64,000 nt of DNA from Acinetobacter genomosp. 15BJ (GTDB lineage: Bacteria; Pseudomonadota; Gammaproteobacteria; Pseudomonadales; Moraxellaceae). The notes beneath the pieces are model-generated. The model was not told the DNA's origin. It was given only the letters and a program-made list of their open reading frames with translations, and ran no database searches. The translations under genes were made by a program, and so were the position numbers. Shown here one piece after another: positions 38,843-47,629 of the stretch. The DNA lies in NCBI RefSeq assembly GCF_000400715.1, contig NZ_KE007351.1:1-64000 (forward strand), written 5' to 3'. The first letter of the stretch is position 1. Each line of letters starts with the position of its first letter.

Positions 38843-40822
38843 TTAATCGAAATCAATCCCAAAACCTAAATTGATTGCAGCAGTGCGAGTACGATTGCTT
38901 TGGGCATAGCCACGTGGAATATCTCGATGAATCTGAACATCGACTAAATGTTGAGGTAAATCATTGAGGAAGTAACTTTCTATTTTTCTTCCTAGCTCAT
39001 CATATTGATCTTGTGACCATAAATTTAAATTCTGTTTGGTCAAAATCAATTCATCTTCTGCACGGGTTAAGGCCACATACAGCACACGACGCTCCTCCTC
39101 CACATCATCAAAATCGCCTTGTGCACGTGCATGAGGATATTGATTTGGAGAAACATGTGGGACATAACAGACTTTTTGTTCAGCACCCTTAGCTGAATGG
39201 ATGGTAATCAGCGTCACTAAATCTTGATCAGGCATTTTATCAATTTCTGAGATAGAAATTGGATCAAGTACATATTCCTCTAAGAACTCCCCAAGAGCAC
39301 TGTGTTTACGTGCCAATTGCTTGACCAAATCAAAGTCTTTAACACGGCGTGACCAATCTTTAGTTTTATAATTATTTTCCAGCTGTTCATTTAGCGCATC
39401 CAGTGCGAGGCCAATACACGCTTCAACATGCTGCTGCAATACATCCAGTTGCATCAAAATTAAAATCGCCTGTTGCGGTACTTTGCCATGCCGCTCTAAA
39501 CGTTGGCAACGGGCTTCGATATCAGGTAGTTGAATCAGCTCTTGCGCCAACTTACTGGCACCCACATCACCCACGCCATCCCAAAGCGTCAAGAAACGCA
39601 TCCAAGCCAAATCATCCTGTGGGTTAACGCTGACCCGAAGTAAGCTCAATACATCTTTCACATGTGCAGACTCAAGCAGTTTTACCCCACCAACAAAACG
39701 ATAAGGGATATTAGCTGCAATCAATGCACCTTCTAAATAACGTCCACTAAAACCTGAGCGCAGCAGCACCATATGTTCTGCCCAAGCTGCACCTTGCATA
39801 TGACGGCGATTCAAATCCTGAATAATCCAATTAGCTTCTTCAAACTCATTGCTCAAGATATGCAGTTGCGGCTTTAGACCTTTGCCTCGATAAGCCTGCA
39901 GATGCTTATCATATTCAATTTGGCTCTGCTCCAGCAGCCAATTGGATAAATCTAAAATACCTTGGGTCGAACGATAATTCATTTCCAAAGTCAACACTTC
40001 GGCATCGGGTACACGTTCTTTAAAATGATGAATATTTTCAAAATCTGCGCCACGAAAGCCATAAATGGATTGTGCCTCATCACCAACACAAAACAGTTTG
40101 ACCTTGCCTACCAATGGTTGTAACAACGCCCATTGCAGTGGATTGGTATCCTGCATTTCATCAACCAATAAGGCAGAACAAAAACCAGTGACCCACTTCA
40201 CTAGCTCTGGTGAACTTTGCAAATGCACGGCAACAATAGATAGGATGTCATCATAATCCAGAAAATTACGTTCCTGCTTGCGCTGCTCATAGGCTTTCAT
40301 CAATTCAGCAATTTGAGTTTTATACTCAACCGCTTGGGGTAACTGCTCAACTAATGCATCTGACAATTTGGTTTTGGTATTTCGCGCATAAGAATACAGA
40401 TCGCACAACTCCGCAGCCTTCGGCAACACATTGCCCTTATCTTTACCACGCAGTAAGCGGAACATCAGCAATTGATCATCTCGATCAATAATACTGAACT
40501 GAGTCAACCCAAAAGCCCGTGGATTACGGCGCAATAGATACATACAAAAAGTATGAAAGGTTGAGGCGCGTAAGCCCTTGGACTGTGCGCCCATATGCTG
40601 TTCCACCCGCGTGACAATTTCACTTGCTGAACGTCGGGTAAAGGTCAGAATCTGAATTTGTTGTGCAGCTAAACCTTGATCAATTAAGTATGCTGCTCTT
40701 GCCACGATGGTTTTGGTTTTACCACAACCTGCTCCAGCCAAGACCAGACAATTTTGTGCTGTCGTTGTGGCTGCTTGTTTTTGTTGTGGATTCAGTTCAT
40801 CAATTAGCTTGGCAAGCGTCAT
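38843..40822 (-). CDS. UvrD/Rep-family ATP-dependent helicase
   Basis: 659 aa superfamily-1 3'-5' DNA helicase. Walker A is AGAGCGKT (29-36). Other motifs visible are ILTFTRRSASEI (Ia), LLVDEMQDTNPLQW (II), VGDEAQSIYGFRGAD (III), LEMNYRS (IV), LITIHSAKGAEQK (V) and ALTRAEDEL (VI). Motif II is DEMQD rather than DEYQD. It is shorter than UvrD or Rep at the C-terminus. ATG 40822 is preferred over an in-frame TTG four codons earlier. Its repair role cannot be specified. Confidence 0.9.
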   Translation of the reverse strand: MTLAKLIDELNPQQKQAATTTAQNCLVLAGAGCGKTKTIVARAAYLIDQGLAAQQIQILTFTRRSASEIVTRVEQHMGAQSKGLRASTFHTFCMYLLRRNPRAFGLTQFSIIDRDDQLLMFRLLRGKDKGNVLPKAAELCDLYSYARNTKTKLSDALVEQLPQAVEYKTQIAELMKAYEQRKQERNFLDYDDILSIVAVHLQSSPELVKWVTGFCSALLVDEMQDTNPLQWALLQPLVGKVKLFCVGDEAQSIYGFRGADFENIHHFKERVPDAEVLTLEMNYRSTQGILDLSNWLLEQSQIEYDKHLQAYRGKGLKPQLHILSNEFEEANWIIQDLNRRHMQGAAWAEHMVLLRSGFSGRYLEGALIAANIPYRFVGGVKLLESAHVKDVLSLLRVSVNPQDDLAWMRFLTLWDGVGDVGASKLAQELIQLPDIEARCQRLERHGKVPQQAILILMQLDVLQQHVEACIGLALDALNEQLENNYKTKDWSRRVKDFDLVKQLARKHSALGEFLEEYVLDPISISEIDKMPDQDLVTLITIHSAKGAEQKVCYVPHVSPNQYPHARAQGDFDDVEEERRVLYVALTRAEDELILTKQNLNLWSQDQYDELGRKIESYFLNDLPQHLVDVQIHRDIPRGYAQSNRTRTAAINLGFGIDFD

Positions 40823-40896
40823 ACAATCGGTCAATTAAAAACGAAATGCTATTTTAGCAGACTCAAGCCATTGAAATGTTTCCGACTACAAAAACA

Positions 40897-40924
40897 AAAA
40901 GAGCATGTAAAGACATGCTCTCGC
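40897..40924 (-). terminator. Intrinsic terminator of the hdeD-like gene
   Basis: Stem GAGCATGT/ACATGCTC with a short AAAG loop, followed on the minus strand by TTTTTGTTTTTG. Confidence 0.78.
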
Positions 40925-40939
40925 TCTCAGCCTGACCTG

Positions 40940-41512
40940 TTAGACTGTAGTTGAACTATGTGGTAACTGCTTAATTGCACCAGCAAAAGTCAGATAATTA
41001 ATCCCTTGGAATAGAATATCAATCGCAAGGAACATCCCTAGTACCCAAAAAGGTGAATCAGGTGATGACAGGATCAGAATCCCAGTTAATAGGGTTAATA
41101 TGCCTGAAAACAGCACCCACCCCCAACCTGAAATTGGTCTAAGGATAAAGGCGTTCACTGTACGGATAATCCCTGCAATAATTAAGGCAACTGCCAAGAA
41201 ACTGGTGAGTACCACCGCAGTAATCACGGGTGTGGTAAAAGCAAAATAACCCGCTGCCAAATAGAGCACACCAAACAAGGCCCACAGCCAACGTGTGCCA
41301 CCTTTAAACACCATAAATGCGGCAACAAAATGCAAGATACCACCCAACATCATCAACACACCGAACAACAACACGGCAGATAATGTTGCAAATGGTAAAG
41401 CCGCTAAAAGAACAAGGCCAAAAATAACCAATAACACGCCCAATAACAGATACCATTTACGATCAGCATGCAGTTGATTGCGAATTAGATCGTTACCCAC
41501 TGTTTTCATCAT
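40940..41512 (-). CDS. HdeD-family membrane protein
   Basis: 190 aa with six predicted membrane helices in three pairs, the HdeD (DUF308) arrangement: WYLLLGVLLVIFGLVLLAALP, VLLFGVLMMLGGILHFVAAFMV, LWALFGVLYLAAGYFAF and so on. E. coli HdeD supports acid resistance at high cell density. No regulator is adjacent. The start is either of two tandem ATG codons. Confidence 0.85.
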   Translation of the reverse strand: MMKTVGNDLIRNQLHADRKWYLLLGVLLVIFGLVLLAALPFATLSAVLLFGVLMMLGGILHFVAAFMVFKGGTRWLWALFGVLYLAAGYFAFTTPVITAVVLTSFLAVALIIAGIIRTVNAFILRPISGWGWVLFSGILTLLTGILILSSPDSPFWVLGMFLAIDILFQGINYLTFAGAIKQLPHSSTTV

Positions 41513-41662
41513 TATTTACTCTTTTATCATCAATGTTATATCTCTATATTGATCGCGTTTTTCACTGAGTTCTGTATAAGGCATGTTGAGAATTAATGAC
41601 GGAATGTCAGAAAATGGATGTTTTCTTTGATCTTTTTAAGTTGTGTCATTATTTTTTAAAGA

Positions 41663-41688
41663 TATGGATAAGTCTGAACTTATCCACA
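41663..41688. repeat. Second copy of the DnaA-box-like palindrome
   Basis: TGGATAAGT-CTGA-ACTTATCCA forms a perfect 9-bp-arm hairpin, and the right arm contains the perfect DnaA box TTATCCACA (41680-41688). It is about 20 of 26 identical to 18251-18276 and lies directly after the zincin-like gene. It could also act as its terminator, since a T/A-rich tract follows on the minus strand. Confidence 0.5.
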
Positions 41689-41690
41689 AT

Positions 41691-42449
41691 TTATTTGATC
41701 CAGCCTATTTCTTGTGCGGTCAGCACACTGATCACGGTTTGTTCTAAATCGTTTGGCATTTTACTTTTGTGTTCAGACAATGGAATCCGTCCACCCATAA
41801 TTTCAGCTTCGGTTTGTGGATAGAGTGGCTGTTTATCTGCCTGTGCATAGCCAATCGGAAAAATAGGTTCACCATTGGCTAAGTTATATTTATCGGTCGC
41901 GCCAAAACCATGTAATAACTCATGTACCAATACCACATTGTTTTGCTGCGTCTGTTTAGCCGAGGCAAATAAATTGACTGAACCAATTCGCCCTCGTTCC
42001 AACGCAGTTGAGTGTTTCAACTCACGTGTTTGCTTTGGGTCATAGAAATTCAAATATAAAGTTAAACTCGGTGAACCATCGATCGATTGATGCTGTTTCC
42101 ATGCATAGAATCGGAACTTTAAACTCCATAGAATATTATCCAGAATATTCGCTTGCTCAGACATCTTCGGTGGGGTTTGTTGTAACTCACGTCCGATTTG
42201 AATCATAAAGTAGCTGCTTTGCCCTCGATATTGCTGGCTGTTTTTTTCTAAATATTGTTTGACCTCAGCAAAATCATCTTGCTGCAATTGTTGAATATAC
42301 TGCTGTGTTGCAGTCAAACCATCCGCGTTAATCGGATGAAGTAAGATATTAATTGGCTGATTCCAATCCTGATTTTGATCCCGATAAGCATTCACTGCAA
42401 CAATCAACAACACCAGTAGTAAACAAGCGACTCGGATATTTTTCCACAT
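41691..42449 (-). CDS. Membrane-anchored zincin-like metallopeptidase
   Basis: 252 aa. An N-terminal hydrophobic segment (about residues 7-22) acts as an anchor or signal. The zinc-binding HELLHGFGATD motif is at residues 176-186, with H176, E177 and H180, and the extended H-E-x2-H-x2-G-x2-D form fits a metzincin-like or gluzincin-like site with Asp as third ligand. I do not recognise a named family. The start at 42449 follows GGGGTGAAG; an in-frame GTG is three codons earlier. It lies 90 bp downstream of topA on the same strand. Confidence 0.7.
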   Translation of the reverse strand: MWKNIRVACLLLVLLIVAVNAYRDQNQDWNQPINILLHPINADGLTATQQYIQQLQQDDFAEVKQYLEKNSQQYRGQSSYFMIQIGRELQQTPPKMSEQANILDNILWSLKFRFYAWKQHQSIDGSPSLTLYLNFYDPKQTRELKHSTALERGRIGSVNLFASAKQTQQNNVVLVHELLHGFGATDKYNLANGEPIFPIGYAQADKQPLYPQTEAEIMGGRIPLSEHKSKMPNDLEQTVISVLTAQEIGWIK

Positions 42450-42493
42450 ACACTTCACCCCAATAAAAATTAATTTTTCTTTTTATTTGTTCT

Positions 42494-42530
42494 ATAAAAA
42501 ATGCCAGCAATCGCTAGCATTTTTTTAAAC
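42494..42530 (-). terminator. Intrinsic terminator of topA
   Basis: Minus-strand stem AAATGCTAGC/GCTGGCATTT with one G-U pair, followed by a T-run. Confidence 0.82.
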
Positions 42531-42538
42531 TTTAATGT

Positions 42539-45178
42539 TTAAGCTTCAACCCATTTTCCATCTTGGAACACCAGACTCCACTTGGTTTGCTTGCCTTCAG
42601 CGGTCTCAGAACCCACATATTGTGCTTGGTTCTTACGGCTGAATTTCACTACCGTTGGATTGCCTTCAGGATCAACATCTGGCGCTTCTAACAAGAACTG
42701 GTATTTCGGATCAAGCTGCTCAGCAACACTGCGTAATTCAGCCACTTTCGGTGCACGCGTTTCACGGATTTTCGGGAATTTGCTGGCTGCTAAGAACAGA
42801 CCTGCCGCACCATCGCGTAACACGAAGAAATCATCATGCTTGGCTGAACGTAAGTGTTCCATTTTAATTGGATCAACACGCGGTGGCGCTGGTTGACCGC
42901 TCTTTAATACTTTACGGGTATTGTCACAGCTTGAGCAGGCAAAGTAAGGACCAAAACGACCTGTCTTTAACTGCATTTCACCATCACATTTATCACATGG
43001 AATGGTTGGACCGTCATAGCCCTTGATCTTGAACTCGCCTTCTTCGACTTCGTAACCATCACAATCTGGGTTATTACCACAGACATGTAATTTACGGCCA
43101 CCATCGACCACATAACTGTCCATTGCTGTACCGCATTTAGGACAACGGTGTTTCGACATCAAATCAGCAGTTTCAGCACCATCATCATCCGACAATGCCG
43201 CCAAAGACTCGACTGGCGTTAAGTTGAGTGTGCCTTTACAACGCTCTTTCGGTGGCAGGTTATAACCTGAACATCCTAAGAATACACCCGTTGTTCCGGT
43301 ACGAACTTGCATTGGACGCGAACATTCAGGACAAGATACATCGGCAACTTCGACTGGCTGATTACGGCGCATGCCGCTTTCACCCTGCGCATTGGTTAAA
43401 CGTTTCTTGAAATCACCGTAGAAGGTATCCAGTAACTCTTTCCAGTTACGTTCACCCATTGCAACACGGTCTAATTGACCTTCTAAATCAGCGGTAAAAG
43501 CATAATTCATCAGGTTATTAAAACTTTCATCCAAGCGGTCTGTAACGATCTCGCCCATCTTCTCTGCAAAGAGACGACGGTTTTCCAGTTTTACATAACC
43601 ACGTTCTTGAATGGTTGAAATAATCGCAGCATAAGTCGATGGACGACCAATCCCTTTCTTCTCTAATTCTTTCACCAAAGATGCTTCAGTAAAGCGTGCA
43701 GGTGGCTTGGTAAAATGTTGACTCGGATCAAGTTTTTCTAACTTAAGTACTTCACCAACTTTCACCGCAGGCAATAAAATATCATCATCAGATTTATTGG
43801 CACCACGAACACGGGTAAAACCATCAAATACCAGAGTACGGCCTTTCGCCTTTAGCTCAACATTTGATGCCTCAACGGTCAACGTCGAAGATAAATATTC
43901 TGCTGGTGTCATTTGACAGGCAACAAATTGACGCCAAATCAAATCATATAAACGCTGTGCATCACGCTCTACGCCCGCAAGTTTATCGCCAGTCAAACCA
44001 ACATCTGAAGGACGAATGGCTTCATGGGCTTCTTGTGCACCCGCTTTATTGCCATAGCGATTTGGCTTGGCAGGGACGTATTTTTCACCAAAGTTTTGTT
44101 GAATATGGTTACGCACCATATTCACAGCGTCATCACTCAAAAAGGTTGAGTCTGTACGCATATAGGTAATGAAACCACCTTCATACAAACGCTGCGCCAG
44201 CATCATGGTTTTCTTCACAGAGAAACCTAAACGCGTACTCGCCGCTTGTTGTAAGGTTGAAGTGATATACGGAGCGCTCGGATTAACTTTGGTTGGTTTA
44301 TCTTCACGCAACGCCACTTTATATTCAGCATCTTTTAATACGCTGAGTAAGGCATCTGTTTCGGCTTTATTTTTAAGCTTGAGTGTTTTACCTGCTTGCT
44401 TAACCGCTTCTAAGCGAATGTCTTCTTTCTTGGAAATGGTATCTGCAAACACTTGCCAGTATTCTTCAGGGATAAAGGCACGGATTTCACGTTCACGCTC
44501 AACTACCAGTTTCACTGCAACTGACTGCACGCGTCCTGCCGATAAACCACGGGCAATTTTTTCCCATAGTAATGGCGACACCATAAAGCCCACCACACGG
44601 TCAAGGAAACGACGCGCCTGTTGAGCATTAACACGGTTTAAATCAAGTCGTGTTGGCTGTTTAAATGCTTCTTGAATGGCATTCTTGGTAATTTCGTTAA
44701 AGACCACACGATGGTAGCGACTATCATCCCCACCAATGACTTCTCTTAAATGCCAAGCAATCGCTTCCCCTTCTCTATCCAAGTCCGTTGCGAGATAGAT
44801 TGCATCTGCATCTTTGGCGAGTTTTTTCAGTTCGGCAACCACATGTTCTTTGCCTGGGAGCACTTCATAGTGTGCAATCCAATCATGCTCTGGATCGACA
44901 CCCATACGATTGATCAATGCAGACTGTGCTTTTTCGGCTTTCTGTTGATCCGTTAATTTGGCACGGGTTGCGGGCTTCTTTTCAGTGGATTTCGCCCCGC
45001 CTCCTGTCGGTAAATCACGCACATGACCGACAGATGACTTCACCACATATTGTGAACCCAAATATTTATTAATTGTTTTCGCTTTTGCAGGCGACTCCAC
45101 AATCACTAAGGCACGTTTCTTTGCAGCAGATGCGGAAGCTGCTGTGCTTTCTGAAGCAGAGCGTGGAGTATTCGCCAT
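42539..45178 (-). CDS. topA: DNA topoisomerase I
   Basis: 879 aa type IA topoisomerase that relaxes negative supercoils. An N-terminal low-complexity Ala/Ser tail precedes the TOPRIM domain (ALVIVESPAKAKTINKYLG). Catalytic Tyr339 lies in GGFITYMRTDST. The C-terminus carries Cys4-type zinc ribbons (CPECSRPMQ...C, CPKCGTAMD...C, CDKCDGEMQ...CSSC). Length fits the family. The small membrane protein gene at 45212 lies just upstream on the same strand. Confidence 0.97.
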   Translation of the reverse strand: MANTPRSASESTAASASAAKKRALVIVESPAKAKTINKYLGSQYVVKSSVGHVRDLPTGGGAKSTEKKPATRAKLTDQQKAEKAQSALINRMGVDPEHDWIAHYEVLPGKEHVVAELKKLAKDADAIYLATDLDREGEAIAWHLREVIGGDDSRYHRVVFNEITKNAIQEAFKQPTRLDLNRVNAQQARRFLDRVVGFMVSPLLWEKIARGLSAGRVQSVAVKLVVEREREIRAFIPEEYWQVFADTISKKEDIRLEAVKQAGKTLKLKNKAETDALLSVLKDAEYKVALREDKPTKVNPSAPYITSTLQQAASTRLGFSVKKTMMLAQRLYEGGFITYMRTDSTFLSDDAVNMVRNHIQQNFGEKYVPAKPNRYGNKAGAQEAHEAIRPSDVGLTGDKLAGVERDAQRLYDLIWRQFVACQMTPAEYLSSTLTVEASNVELKAKGRTLVFDGFTRVRGANKSDDDILLPAVKVGEVLKLEKLDPSQHFTKPPARFTEASLVKELEKKGIGRPSTYAAIISTIQERGYVKLENRRLFAEKMGEIVTDRLDESFNNLMNYAFTADLEGQLDRVAMGERNWKELLDTFYGDFKKRLTNAQGESGMRRNQPVEVADVSCPECSRPMQVRTGTTGVFLGCSGYNLPPKERCKGTLNLTPVESLAALSDDDGAETADLMSKHRCPKCGTAMDSYVVDGGRKLHVCGNNPDCDGYEVEEGEFKIKGYDGPTIPCDKCDGEMQLKTGRFGPYFACSSCDNTRKVLKSGQPAPPRVDPIKMEHLRSAKHDDFFVLRDGAAGLFLAASKFPKIRETRAPKVAELRSVAEQLDPKYQFLLEAPDVDPEGNPTVVKFSRKNQAQYVGSETAEGKQTKWSLVFQDGKWVEA

Positions 45179-45211
45179 AATAAATCGTTTTTCCTATGAT
45201 CAATCAGAGAG

Positions 45212-45661
45212 TTAGCGCTGTGCTAAATCATGTAAATAAGCTTTTATCTGTTCAAGCTGTGTGGCTCTTAGGTCAGTTTCTTCATCCCAATACAGTCCGA
45301 CACAGTTTGCCTGCATATCAATAGCATAAACTCCTTTTAATGCAATGGTTAAATCATTAAATTTCTGATCCCCTTGCACAACCTGAAGCTTGCCATCCAC
45401 CACCCGCGCGCGCATTAACGCCAAGCGGGCATCTGGAATCAGCACACTATAATAAGCCACCATACTGGCACGTTTTTCCGATGCCATTGGAATCTTGGTC
45501 CATTCTGGCGCAACGATTAAACGCGGATGCAATCCCATTTTGCGCGCCTGATCACGCATCATACCCAATGCCTTTTCTCGTGGACTGACACGCAAGCCAA
45601 AAATCGAGCCAAGTACAAACAGTACAATCGCAACTGTGATCCAAATTCCAATATTACTCAT
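45212..45661 (-). CDS. Small membrane-anchored protein upstream of topA
   Basis: 149 aa, not recognised by name. One N-terminal membrane helix (about residues 4-22, IWITVAIVLFVLGSIFGL) is followed by a basic stretch with SPREKALGMMRDQARKMGLHPRL and a soluble alpha/beta domain ending YWDEETDLRATQLEQIKAYL. A similar small protein sits by topA in pseudomonads, from memory. It ends 33 bp before topA and is probably cotranscribed. Confidence 0.68.
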   Translation of the reverse strand: MSNIGIWITVAIVLFVLGSIFGLRVSPREKALGMMRDQARKMGLHPRLIVAPEWTKIPMASEKRASMVAYYSVLIPDARLALMRARVVDGKLQVVQGDQKFNDLTIALKGVYAIDMQANCVGLYWDEETDLRATQLEQIKAYLHDLAQR

Positions 45662-45820
45662 AAAGTAGCCCAAAACTTTCTTTTATTAGCGTTACATAAG
45701 TTGAATCCAAAAGGCAAGTTTCAACGTAAAAAAATAATCTTGTATTCAACTGACCCTTTAAAGCACCCCTTTTCAGACTCTCAAAAGCCTAAAGTGCCAA
45801 ATGCTTTTAACGCGCTTACT

Positions 45821-46183
45821 TTATTCGACTAGGGTTAATTTTCCGAATTGATCAAGATGTATATCGCCCCAATGCTTTAATGCAACAATAATCTGTTCCA
45901 GACTACGACCTAAATCAGTTAAACAATATTCAACTTTTGGAGGAACCTGAGGATAGACCTCTCGATGCAGAATGCCATCTTGTTCGAGTTCACGTAGCTG
46001 ATTGGTCAGCATTCTCTGGGTAATACTCGGTACGCGCTTACGAATTTCATTAAAACGCAAAGTGCCTTCATTAAATAAATGCCAGAGAATGACACATTTC
46101 CACTTGCCATCAATCAAGCTGATCGCGGCTTCAACGGAACAGCCAGGGGAACAATCAAAACTCGAATGCCGCATTTTTGCCAT
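45821..46183 (-). CDS. HxlR-family transcriptional regulator
   Basis: 120 aa winged-helix regulator. It starts with Cys11 and Cys15 in DCSPGCSVEAA, then the family signature LIDGKWKCVILWHLFNEGTLRFNEIRKRVPSITQRMLTNQLRELEQDGI. HxlR regulators such as YodB and QorR sense quinones or aldehydes through Cys. It is divergent from an interrupted quinone-oxidoreductase gene, the classic arrangement. AAGGA lies nine bases before the ATG, and an inverted repeat overlaps that region. Confidence 0.92.
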   Translation of the reverse strand: MAKMRHSSFDCSPGCSVEAAISLIDGKWKCVILWHLFNEGTLRFNEIRKRVPSITQRMLTNQLRELEQDGILHREVYPQVPPKVEYCLTDLGRSLEQIIVALKHWGDIHLDQFGKLTLVE

Positions 46184-46188
46184 TTTAC

Positions 46189-46206
46189 AGTATCCTTTTT
46201 GACACT
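46189..46206. promoter_or_regulatory. Candidate HxlR operator
   Basis: AGTATC-N6-GACACT is an inverted repeat with 5 of 6 paired positions, extending more weakly outward. It lies directly upstream of the hxlR-type start codon and within the divergent promoter region. Confidence 0.4.
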
Positions 46207-46282
46207 ATGAGCGTTATTTGTCTGTAGTCACCAAAATTAAGCTTAAGTTATGCTGAGATTCCAATCAAGTGGAAGCAAAACC

Positions 46283-47293
46283 ATGAAAGCTGTGGCATAT
46301 CAAAAGGCAGGTGCAATTCGTTTAGACGATGCGCTTGTAGACATTGAGATCGACTCACCTGTTGCACATGGACATGATTTACTCGTTCGTGTGCAAGCTG
46401 TTTCAGTCAATCCAGTCGATACCAAAATCCGAAACAATAAAAGTGCAGAAGATCATCAATGGAAAATTCTGGGTTGGGATGCAGTGGGTGTCGTTGAGGC
46501 GATTGGCGAACAAGTCACTCAGTTCAAAAATGGTGACCACGTCTGGTATGCAGGAGCACTCAACCGACAAGGCAGTAATAGTGAATTGCAATTGGTTGAC
46601 GAGCGTATTGTCGGACATAAACCCAAGTCACTCGATGCAAGCGAAGCGGCAGCACTGCCTTTAACCGCAATTACCGCATGGTAAATGCTGTTTGACCGAT
46701 TACAAGTTCCTCGCGCTGCGGCTGAGAACACTTCAATCCTCATCATTGGCGGTGCTGGTGGGGTCGGTTCAATCACCATTCAATTGCTCAAACAATTAAC
46801 CAATCTAACCGTCATCAGTACCGCATCTCGACCAGAAACGTCTGAATGGGTAAAACAATTGGGCGCTGATTATGTCTTAGACCATCGCCAAGCTTTAGCG
46901 CCACAAATTCAGCAACTCGGCTTAAATGCCCCTTTATATGTGTTTTCAACCACGCAAACCGATCAACATCTCACTGATATTGCAGAACTGATCGCAGCAC
47001 AAGGCCATTTCGGTTTAATTGATGACCCTGAGCAACTCGACATTAGGCCCTTTAAATCAAAGTCTGTTTCGGTTCACTGGGAGTTTATGTTCACGCGCTC
47101 TATGTACCAGACTGAAGATATGATCCAACAGAGCCAACTTTTGAATCAGATTGCCAGCTTAGTTGATGAAGGAAAGATTAAAACCACAGTGAGTCAGGTA
47201 CTTTCACCAATCAATGCAGAAAATCTGAAACGTGTACATCAACAAATTGAAAGTGGTACAACCAAAGGAAAAATTGTCCTGCATGGTTTTTAA
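46283..47293 (+). pseudogene. Zinc-type alcohol dehydrogenase/quinone oxidoreductase, interrupted by TAA
   Basis: The frame 46283-47293 encodes a full-length MDR-family oxidoreductase (about 336 codons) but has a TAA at 46682-46684, codon 134. The N-terminal part (MKAVAYQKAGAIRLDD..., GWDAVGVVEAIG) and the C-terminal part (Rossmann motif LIIGGAGGVGSITIQLLKQL) are in the same frame and together make a normal protein. Homologues usually read AITAWEMLFDRL here, so a single GAA-to-TAA change explains the stop. An ATG directly follows the stop. Divergent from the HxlR regulator. Confidence 0.8.
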
Positions 47294-47308
47294 ATGCAAT
47301 CATTCAAG

Positions 47309-47352
47309 GGAAATCCTCCAGTAATGCAACTCAGCATTGCAGGAGGATTTAT
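47309..47352. terminator. Candidate bidirectional terminator between convergent genes
   Basis: AAATCCTCC pairs with GGAGGATTT, with an inner AATGC/GCATT stem. Flanking T-runs are weak, so efficiency is uncertain. Confidence 0.55.
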
Positions 47353-47597
47353 TAATAATGGGGTGGTTTATCATTTATAGGATCAAAAGCTGCAATTCCT
47401 TCGGATAAATCTGAAGATTCAACCCGACGATATAAAAATTGCATTTGTTTTTTTAAATCAGCAATTTCCTGCGTTTGAATTGCAAGTTGCTGATTCAATT
47501 GTTCAACTAAATCATCTAAAAATGCAATTCGGACTTGCAAATCTTCAATGGGTGCGGAGAATGACGCGTGATTATCAAAATTTTGTGGTTTAGTCAT
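47352..47597 (-). CDS. slyX: SlyX-family protein
   Basis: 81 aa. The central coiled coil IEDLQVRIAFLDDLVEQLNQQLAIQTQEIADLKKQMQFLYRRV and the C-terminal PPHY match SlyX. Function is unsettled. ATG 47597 has GAGG six bases upstream. It is divergent from uup with a 32-bp gap. Confidence 0.88.
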   Translation of the reverse strand: MTKPQNFDNHASFSAPIEDLQVRIAFLDDLVEQLNQQLAIQTQEIADLKKQMQFLYRRVESSDLSEGIAAFDPINDKPPHY

Positions 47598-47629
47598 TTC
47601 AGACCTCATCTGAACTTTTAGGAAACATT

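Noticed and set aside
46685..47293. Treating the C-terminal half of the oxidoreductase as a separate gene
   Set aside because: Same frame as the upstream half, separated only by one TAA, and the two halves complete one family domain set; a single interrupted gene is the simpler reading.
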